Source of the DNA: Hymenobacter armeniacus
GTDB taxonomy: Bacteria > Bacteroidota > Bacteroidia > Cytophagales > Hymenobacteraceae
Reading direction: 5' to 3'
Assembly (NCBI RefSeq): GCF_014699055.1
Contig: NZ_JACXAC010000008.1
Span: 50,651 to 114,650 of the forward strand
DNA length: 64,000 nucleotides
Of the stretch, positions 16,901-22,124 are shown piece by piece. A program made the translations under genes and the position numbers. The stretch's first letter is position 1; every line of letters starts with the position of its first letter. The notes beneath the pieces are model-generated. The model was not told the origin of the DNA, did no database searches, and was given only the letters and a program-made list of their open reading frames with translations.

Positions 16901-18134
16901 GGCGCTGGTCGGCGGCGCGGGCTTCGGCCTGCAGGGCCTCGCTGCGCTGGCGGGCCAGCACTTTTTCGGTCACGTCGATGCCGTAGGCCAACACGCCGGT
17001 GCCGGTTTCGCCGCGCAGCGGCAGGTAGCCGAAGTCGTGGTAGCGTTCTTCAAGCTGGCCCGTGGCAGGGTCCAGCAACTCGGTGCGCTCCTCGATGCCA
17101 AAGTGGGGCTGGCCGCTTTCGCGCACGCGGTTCAGCAGGCCCAGGTAGCCTTGGGCGGCCACTTCGGGCAGGCTCTGAGCCACGCTCCGGCCCACCACGG
17201 CGCGCGGGCCCATGGTTTCCTGGGCCCGGGCCGACAGGAAGCTGAACGCCAGCTCCGGCCCTTCCATGGTGCTGATGGTGAGCGGCAACAGGTCGAGAAT
17301 GCGTTGCATGAGGCGCTGCTGGCCTTCCAGCTGCAACTGCGCACGGTGCCGGGCGTCCACGTCGGTGCAGGCGCCGAACCAGCGGCGCACCTGCCCGGCG
17401 GCATCGTAGTGCGCCATGACGTGCGACAGAAACCAGCGGTACTCGCCGTCGGTGCCGCGCAGCCGGAATTCCACCTCGAAGGGCCGGCCTGAATTCAGAG
17501 CCGCTTCCCAGCGCGCGTACATGCCGGGCAGGTCGTCGGGGTGGATGATGCGGCTCCACAGGGCCGTCCGGTCGGCTTCGTCGAGGCGCAGCACGTCGTG
17601 CCCGGTGTAGTCGATGAAGCGCTGGTTGGTAAATTCCGGTTCGCCGCTGGGCGAGGTGGCCCACACCAGCTGCGGCAGGTTTTCGGCCAGAAAGCGAAAC
17701 TGCTCGTGCTCCAGCTCGGCGGCGCGCTGGCTGTAGAGCTGGCCGGTCACGTCCAGCAGGCGCACCAGCAGGTAGCGCGGGCTGGCCAGCGGTACGGGTT
17801 GCAGGGTGGCTTCCCAGTAGCCGCCGGGCACGCGCCCGGGCGCCGCTTCGGCCAGCGCCGGCAGCAGAATTTGCGGGGCACCGGCCCGCACGGCGGGCAG
17901 CGCGTGCGCCCACGCGGCGGCCTCGGCCAGCACGGTGCCGGCGGCGGCGGCGGCCGCGCACAGCGCCGACAGGGGCTGGCCCACCAAGGCCGTTTCTTCG
18001 GTGGCCAGCAGGGCCGTCATGGCCGTGTTCAGGCCCCACACGGTGCCGTCGGGCGCCAGCACTGCGTGGGGCGCGGGCAGCATCTCAAACAGTAGCTCAA
18101 AATCGAGGGCGGGCCGAACGGCAGGGGCGGGCAT
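13902..18134 (-). CDS. Soluble hybrid-length sensor histidine kinase with about nine PAS domains
   Basis: A 1410-residue kinase. I count nine PAS/PAC units from motifs such as LPQLVWATSPSGEPEFTNQRF, LPFITFISDQEGQVLYLSPQ, VPVFIFNFDPAGSITYTNP, IAQLAWMADPTGYIDWYN, IPQQVWTARPDGTVDFYN and LPQMAWTSRPDGSVSYYNQR. Each typically ends in a PAC block such as YRWFLSRARPIRD. The C-terminus has the H-box TASHDLKQPINNM, N-box NLISNSLKYA, and DNGLGID and GTGMGLYLV. There is no transmembrane segment, signal peptide or receiver domain, so it should sense cytoplasmic cues. No response regulator adjoins it. The ATG at 18134 is preferred to a TTG 21 nt upstream. Ligands are unknown. Confidence 0.93.
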   Translation of the reverse strand: MPAPAVRPALDFELLFEMLPAPHAVLAPDGTVWGLNTAMTALLATEETALVGQPLSALCAAAAAAGTVLAEAAAWAHALPAVRAGAPQILLPALAEAAPGRVPGGYWEATLQPVPLASPRYLLVRLLDVTGQLYSQRAAELEHEQFRFLAENLPQLVWATSPSGEPEFTNQRFIDYTGHDVLRLDEADRTALWSRIIHPDDLPGMYARWEAALNSGRPFEVEFRLRGTDGEYRWFLSHVMAHYDAAGQVRRWFGACTDVDARHRAQLQLEGQQRLMQRILDLLPLTISTMEGPELAFSFLSARAQETMGPRAVVGRSVAQSLPEVAAQGYLGLLNRVRESGQPHFGIEERTELLDPATGQLEERYHDFGYLPLRGETGTGVLAYGIDVTEKVLARQRSEALQAEARAADQRLRRVTESLPFITFISDQEGQVLYLSPQWYAYTGTTADDDLAHAWDACLHPEDRARVQAAYATALATGTPWRYELRLRRHDGQYRWFVSQGVPEPLDDARAAGRSRQWFGSDLDIHDLHETQHRLELKDQQLSRILEQLPAYVATLEGPEHRYSFFNPSYAELVGHRARLGEPVAQLLPELAAQGLEAMLDHVYQTGETLVRPELALHLHNPDGSHPEVYIDLTYIALRDEQGAVNSVLNFSKNVTVRVRARQQAERLAAEMSRRDEQVRAITASVPVFIFNFDPAGSITYTNPYFYEYTGLDPAGPPDDAWQVLHSDDRAAVAALAQAAMVRGEAWQATFRVRRRDGELRWFQTKAQPYADEAGQPAGFSAATVEVHDLQQRTEELTRSRLEFAALADNIAQLAWMADPTGYIDWYNRQWYEYTGTTLETMKGDGWKQVHDPALVEGITRRYLASIAAGEPWEDTFPLRRHDGEYRWFLSRARPIRDAATGAVVRWFGTNTDVTELRALQDRLIESEEELRIQAESIPQQVWTARPDGTVDFYNHRTAAYVGVSMEKNGAAHWLEFVHPDDRAPMQTRWEQAMASQRYYEAEFRLRRYDGQYRWFLGQAQARRAPGGQVLKWYGTNTDVHQQRHLQEQVLASQARFQQLLETLPQMAWTSRPDGSVSYYNQRWYDFTGGTFEELQDWGWERFIHPDDLPGTLRRWQHSLATGEPFEAEHRWRDQKGVYRWYLARAEAIRDKSGAIAVWVGANTDVHEFKQVQQQLEEQNARLVRTNEDLDNFVYTASHDLKQPINNMAGIFEELTRTAYFRDPDAIKLIAYFERALAQIFSTIDDLSAIVRGQRQQQEVPAEAVALAPLVAEVVNSLQDQVTQTGAQFDLDFDTCPTIQFVRPNLQSLLYNLISNSLKYAAPGRPPVIRLSCTPDAASGRPILTVQDNGLGIDMERYGAQLFQLFRRFHTHVEGTGMGLYLVNRIVQIHGGRLEVSSVVNEGTTFRMYL

Positions 18135-18222
18135 AGCAGGCAAACGCGGCAGCAAGCAGCCGATAATGCGCCGCTTCTGTTTCCAAAGATAGGTCGGCGC
18201 GGGCGTAGGGCGCGCGGGCGCA

Positions 18223-18251
18223 AAAAGGCCCCGGCCGGTGGGCCGGGGCCA
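18223..18251 (-). terminator. Terminator of msrA
   Basis: GGCCCCGGCC and GGCCGGGGCC form a perfect 10-bp stem with a 4-nt loop. Read leftwards it ends in five Ts, 25 bp after the msrA stop. Confidence 0.8.
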
Positions 18252-18275
18252 ATAGCGACAAAAAACGCCGGGACC

Positions 18276-18956
18276 CTACAGCGGATTCTTCAGGTCTTTC
18301 GAAAAGGCTTTCCGCACGTGCTCGACCTTGGCCGCCGACACGTGCTCAATGTAGGGGTTTTCGGGATGCAGGCGGTAGTAGCCCTGGTGCTCTACCTCGG
18401 CAGGCCAGAATTTCTGAAAGGGCACCACTTCGGTCACGATTTTGCCGTCGTATTGCTTCGAGGCGTTTACGCGGGCAATGGTGGCTTCGAGAATTTTCTT
18501 TTCCTCGGGCGTGCGGTAGAAGGCGGCCGAGCGGTACTCGGGGCCGGCGTCGGGGCCCTGGCGGTTGAGCTGGGTGGGGTCGTGCGAGGCGGTGAAGAAG
18601 ATGTCGGCCAGCTTCTGGTAGGTCACCACCTTGGGGTCATAGTAAATCTGCACGGTTTCGGTGTGGCCGGTGGTTTTGTCGGCCACTTGCTCATAGGTGG
18701 GGTTGGCCTTGGTGCCGCCGGCGTAGCCGCTCACCACCTGCTTCACGCCTTTTATTTCTTCAAAGGCTTCTTCCTGAGCCCAGAAGCAGCCGCCGGCGAA
18801 GGTGGCCACGGCCAAACCCGTGAGATTGGCGGGGGCAAAGCCGGCCGTGGAGCGCGGCGGGCGCTGGCTCTGGGCTTCGGCGGCGGGCTGCGAGCCGCAG
18901 GCAAATAGGAACGAGAGCAAGCTCAGGCTAATCAGGGATTTTACGCGGTTGTTCAT
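18276..18956 (-). CDS. msrA: Peptide-methionine (S)-S-oxide reductase, lipoprotein
   Basis: Repairs methionine-S-sulfoxide in proteins. The 226-residue product from ATG 18956 begins with a lipoprotein signal (LLSFLFAC, lipidated Cys20), so it should work in the periplasm, anchored to a membrane. The catalytic Cys57 lies in GGCFWAQEEAFE, followed by SGYAGGTKANPTYEQV and HTETVQIYYDP. No recycling cysteine is present in the C-terminal tail, which ends AFSKDLKNPL; it therefore looks like a one-cysteine MsrA needing an external reductant. No msrB domain or gene is adjacent. The start 23 codons upstream is rejected because it would bury the signal peptide. Confidence 0.94.
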   Translation of the reverse strand: MNNRVKSLISLSLLSFLFACGSQPAAEAQSQRPPRSTAGFAPANLTGLAVATFAGGCFWAQEEAFEEIKGVKQVVSGYAGGTKANPTYEQVADKTTGHTETVQIYYDPKVVTYQKLADIFFTASHDPTQLNRQGPDAGPEYRSAAFYRTPEEKKILEATIARVNASKQYDGKIVTEVVPFQKFWPAEVEHQGYYRLHPENPYIEHVSAAKVEHVRKAFSKDLKNPL

Positions 18957-19313
18957 GGAATAGCTGATGACGAACTGGGGGCCGGGGGAGGGGCCTTGGG
19001 CTGGGTAGACGCGCGCCTGCCCCACGCCTTACAGCCGCCCTGCGCCCGGAAAAAAAGCATACGAAGCCGGGCGCAGTCCGGCTTGCCCATAAGCTAAACC
19101 GAGCCGGAAAAGTTTGGCTTGAAAAGCAGGCCTTTCTCCCCGCGCCAATAGGGGCTGCCGCTTGGGCGAGCGGGGTAGCTGGTAGGTATTTGTTCGGGAT
19201 GACAGATGCTCTGAAATGGGTATGAGCGGTTTTTTGCGCAGTAATTTGCCCTCGGTCTGTATCTCCGACTACGTATTTGCCGTAGCAGGGCCCACTGTCC
19301 TTCCTTTTCCGCT
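18957..19313. other. Divergent intergenic region, 357 bp
   Basis: Between the divergent msrA and the STAS-like gene. I see no open frame with coding character. GTATTTG-like boxes near 19273 and a stretch of Ts near 19232 may belong to the rightward promoter, but no convincing paired elements are visible. Confidence 0.4.
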
Positions 19314-19712
19314 ATGTCGCTGCAAACCTTACTCGAAGAATCTCACATTACCATTTCCTACGACCATTTGAACGAGTGGCTCCTGGCCGACTGGCAGGGC
19401 GACCAAGACCTTGTCAGCGTGCAGCGCGGCGCCCTCGACATGCTGCGCCTGCTGCGTCAGCAGCGCTGCCACAAAGTGCTGAACGACAACACCCGCGTGA
19501 CCAGCATGTGGAGCGAGGCCGCTGAGTGGGGCGGCAAGGTGTGGTTTCCGGCCATGACGGAGGCGGGCCTGCAGTATTTTGCCTGGGTGTACTCGCCCAA
19601 CCTCTACAGCCGCCTTTCCACCGACCTCACCCTGCAGTTTGCCGAAGGCAACCCGGTCGTTTCCACCTTCGACGACCTCGACACGGCCAAGGCCTGGCTG
19701 CAACAGATGTAG
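19314..19712 (+). CDS. Small STAS/SpoIIAA-like protein
   Basis: A 132-residue cytoplasmic protein with no signal peptide. Its pattern (a first strand ITISYDHLNEWLLADWQG, then a helix VQRGALDMLRLLRQQ, KVLNDNTRV, a long helix, AWVYSPNLYSRLSTDLTLQF and a final helix DDLDTAKAWLQQM) resembles the STAS/SEC14-like (SpoIIAA-like) fold of many uncharacterised Bacteroidetes proteins. The conserved tail 'F.D...A..WL' is typical of that group. It stands in front of the desaturase gene with a separate promoter-like box between them. Molecular function is unknown; the fold call is moderate. Confidence 0.65.
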   Translation: MSLQTLLEESHITISYDHLNEWLLADWQGDQDLVSVQRGALDMLRLLRQQRCHKVLNDNTRVTSMWSEAAEWGGKVWFPAMTEAGLQYFAWVYSPNLYSRLSTDLTLQFAEGNPVVSTFDDLDTAKAWLQQM

Positions 19713-19751
19713 GGTCCGGTCGCCGCCGTCGGAGGCTGAACCTATTTGCCG

Positions 19752-19759
19752 TATTTTTG
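19752..19759 (+). promoter_or_regulatory. -7 box for the desaturase gene
   Basis: TATTTTTG matches TAnnTTTG fully and lies 56 nt before the desaturase ATG, indicating its own promoter. Confidence 0.5.
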
Positions 19760-19815
19760 TCTGAAAGCCCGGGCGCAGTGGCATTCCGTCGCGCCTGTAT
19801 TTCAGCTTCTTTCGT

Positions 19816-20820
19816 ATGGCCTCAGCTCCTACCGCCTTCACCGTGGCCACCGCCACCGAGCCGCACCGCGTGCGCACCCGCCAACTCATCAAGGCCCACC
19901 CCGAGGTGAAGCAGCTGATGACGCGCAACCCCACCACCTTCCTCATCGGGCTGGGCTGCGTCCTGGCCCAGGTAGGGCTGGCCTGGTTTCTGCGCGACAA
20001 AGCCTGGTACTGGACCATTCCGGTGGCTTACCTGGTGGGCGCGTTTTTCTCGCACACGCTGTTTGTGGTCATCCACGAGGCGGCCCACAACCTGGTGTTT
20101 CGTGGGCTGTGGAAAAACGTGGCCACCGGCATTCTGGCCAACTTTCCGTCGGTATTTCCCACGGCCATCAGCTTCAAGAATTTCCACATCAAACACCACG
20201 TGTTTCAGGGCGTGCACGAGCTGGATGCGGACTTGCCCGACTGGTACGAGGCCAAGCTGATTCATAACTACAGCATCGGCAAGGCCATCTGGCTGTTTTT
20301 CTTCCCGCTGTTCCAGGTCATTCGCACGGCGCGCTGCCGCGAGGTGGCCACTATCGATAAGTACGTGGCGGCCAACATCGTGGCCCAGGTGGCCTTCGAC
20401 GTGGCCATTGTGTACTTCTTCGGCTGGACGGCGCTGCTGTACCTGTTCCTGAGCTTCTGGTTCTCGGTGGGCCTGCACCCGCTGGGCGCCCGCTGGATTC
20501 AGGAACACTACCTCACCCTCAGCCCCGAGCAGGAAACCTACTCCTACTACGGCCGCCTCAACGGCATCAACCTCAACGTGGGCTTCCACAACGAGCACCA
20601 CGACATGCCCAGCATTCCGTGGAACAACCTGCCCAAAATCAAGGCCCTGGCGCCCGAGTTCTACGAGCCGCTGCTGGCCCACACCAGCTACACCAAACTC
20701 TTCTTCCGCTTCCTGTTCGACCAGGAAATCAGCCTCTACTCGCGCATCACGCGCAAGGAGCGCGGCACCGCCACCCTCAAAGACCAGAGCGTGCCGGACA
20801 AGGAATTGCTGTCGGCATAA
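19816..20820 (+). CDS. Sphingolipid delta-4-desaturase (dihydroceramide desaturase) homologue
   Basis: A 334-residue membrane di-iron desaturase. The three histidine boxes are HEAAH (87-91), HIKHH (124-128) and HNEHH (258-262). What separates it from ordinary acyl desaturases is the whole-length match to the DEGS family. It has the N-terminal 'TEPHRVRTRQLIKAHPEVKQ' block (the Lipid_DES region), DADLPDW after box 2, GLHPLGARWIQEHY, and ETYSYYGRLN before GFHNEHHDMPSIPW. By family it should insert a trans-4 double bond into a sphingoid base. Four hydrophobic segments are visible. Bacteroidetes make sphingolipids but delta-4 unsaturation is unusual there. Family confident, exact substrate inferred. 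Confidence 0.88.
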   Translation: MASAPTAFTVATATEPHRVRTRQLIKAHPEVKQLMTRNPTTFLIGLGCVLAQVGLAWFLRDKAWYWTIPVAYLVGAFFSHTLFVVIHEAAHNLVFRGLWKNVATGILANFPSVFPTAISFKNFHIKHHVFQGVHELDADLPDWYEAKLIHNYSIGKAIWLFFFPLFQVIRTARCREVATIDKYVAANIVAQVAFDVAIVYFFGWTALLYLFLSFWFSVGLHPLGARWIQEHYLTLSPEQETYSYYGRLNGINLNVGFHNEHHDMPSIPWNNLPKIKALAPEFYEPLLAHTSYTKLFFRFLFDQEISLYSRITRKERGTATLKDQSVPDKELLSA

Positions 20821-20839
20821 ATTGGGGTGGCAGTGTGCG

Positions 20840-21256
20840 CTACATGGGGCCGTCCTGGCAGGCCGTGGTCGATACGTTGCTGAGCACCACCCGCGGCACG
20901 GGTCCTTTCACGCCATCGGCGGCAAAGCAGCGCACGCCGCTGTCTTGGCGGTTAGGGTCGTTCACGGCGTTGAAGTGCAGGGCCGGGCCCACGGTGATGA
21001 GGCGGGGGTAGTCCATGGTGTTCACCACCGCGATGACGTGGCGGCCCAGCAGCGTGTCGCCGTTCACCCGGCGTTGTAGCGCGGGGGCGCCGAGGCCGTA
21101 GGCGGGGTCTACATCAATCAGCATACCGTCCATGCAGGTGAAGCCCACCACTCGGCCGCTCATGCAGACATTGGGAGAAACAGCGTCTTTGGAGCAACCC
21201 ACCAGGGAGCAAGCGGCCGCGATAAAACCAGCGCAAAGGAGTTTGGGAAAAGGCAT
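20840..21256 (-). CDS. Hypothetical lipoprotein
   Basis: A 138-residue protein with a clear lipoprotein signal: MPFPKLLCAGFIAAACSLVG then lipidated Cys21 (lipobox LVGC). The mature part has six cysteines including the lipid one, and reads like a small beta domain (CMSGRVVGFTCMDGMLIDVD, HVIAVVNTMDYP). I do not recognise a family. It faces the desaturase gene convergently at 19 bp. A strong two-way terminator separates it from the yceI-like gene upstream. Confidence 0.7.
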   Translation of the reverse strand: MPFPKLLCAGFIAAACSLVGCSKDAVSPNVCMSGRVVGFTCMDGMLIDVDPAYGLGAPALQRRVNGDTLLGRHVIAVVNTMDYPRLITVGPALHFNAVNDPNRQDSGVRCFAADGVKGPVPRVVLSNVSTTACQDGPM

Positions 21257-21334
21257 AGTGCAGAAAAATCAGCAGGTGAAAAATCGTTGTTCAGTGCCTT
21301 GACCGGGCCCGGCCACCATTCGTTGCGCGAGCAT

Positions 21335-21372
21335 AAAAAAAGCGGCTGTTCCACTCGGAACAGCCGCTTTTT
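21335..21372. terminator. Bidirectional terminator
   Basis: AAAAAGCGGCTGTTCC and GGAACAGCCGCTTTTT form a perfect 16-bp stem with a 4-nt loop and A/T tails on both sides. It lies downstream of the yceI-like gene on its strand. Confidence 0.9.
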
Positions 21373-21392
21373 GGTGTCTTCAAAGCGCTGAC

Positions 21393-21944
21393 TTACGCCT
21401 GCTTGGCAAACTGCACGTTGGCAATGAGCTTCACGTCGTCGCCCAGCACAATGGAGCCGGCTTCTGTCACGGCGCCCCAGGTGAGGCCGAAGTCTTTGCG
21501 GTTGATTTTGCCGCTCACCTCAAAGCCGGCCTTGTGGTTGCCGTAGAAATCGACGGCCGAGCCGCCGTATTCGGCTTCCAGGGTCACGGGCTTGGTCACG
21601 TCTTTCATGGTGAGGTTGCCGGTCACTTTGTAGGCGTCGCCGTCTTTCACGAAGGACGTCGACACGAATTTGATGGTGGGGTACTTGGCGATGTCGAAGA
21701 AGTCTTCGCTCTTGAGGTGGCCGTCGCGCTGCTCCTGGTTGGTATCGATGCTGTCGACATCGAGCGAAAACTCCAGCTGCGCGTTTTCAAAATTGTCGTC
21801 GCCGGGGCTTTGCATGGTACCCTGGAACGACTTGAACGAGCCGGTGACGGTGGAAATCACGAGGTGCTTGATTTTGAACTGCACTTCGGAGTGCGTGGGG
21901 TCGAGGGCCCATTTGGTAGCGGCGGCGGTGGCGGTTTCAGTCAT
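21393..21944 (-). CDS. YceI family protein, cytoplasmic form
   Basis: A 183-residue lipocalin-like polyisoprenoid-binding family protein. Typical blocks are WALDPTHSEVQFKIKHLVIS, VTGSFKSFQGTM, LEFSLDVDSIDTNQEQRDGHLKSEDFFD (split here as motif landmarks), YKVTGNLTMKDVTKPVTLE and KINRKDFGLTWGAVTEAGS. Start ATG 21944 leaves no signal peptide, unlike the periplasmic E. coli YceI. A perfect TACATTTG box lies 33 nt upstream and faces away from a second identical box for the rightward gene. It may bind isoprenoid or similar lipids; role unknown. Confidence 0.92.
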   Translation of the reverse strand: MTETATAAATKWALDPTHSEVQFKIKHLVISTVTGSFKSFQGTMQSPGDDNFENAQLEFSLDVDSIDTNQEQRDGHLKSEDFFDIAKYPTIKFVSTSFVKDGDAYKVTGNLTMKDVTKPVTLEAEYGGSAVDFYGNHKAGFEVSGKINRKDFGLTWGAVTEAGSIVLGDDVKLIANVQFAKQA

Positions 21945-21977
21945 GGCGATTGAAGTTGATAAGGTTGAAAGTGGATG

Positions 21978-22004
21978 CAAATGTAATCAATGTTGGTACA
22001 TTTG
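21978..22004. promoter_or_regulatory. Back-to-back TACATTTG -7 boxes
   Basis: TACATTTG occurs on the minus strand at 21978-21985 (for the yceI-like gene, 33-nt leader) and on the plus strand at 21997-22004 (for the gene starting at 22125). Both match TAnnTTTG exactly and are only 11 bp apart, so RNA polymerase could hardly occupy both at once. Confidence 0.55.
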
Positions 22005-22124
22005 ATGTCGATACATGAATTATATTTTTAAAGTTCATTCGTCGGTAAAGCTGATGGCCGGTGAATGGGTGCAAGCGTTGGCGTGGCGTTATTTAGGCTT
22101 CGTTTTCTGCTGACTCATTTTTCT

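Noticed and set aside
18156..18275. Response regulator for the nine-PAS kinase
   Set aside because: The gap holds only a terminator; neither neighbour has a receiver domain.
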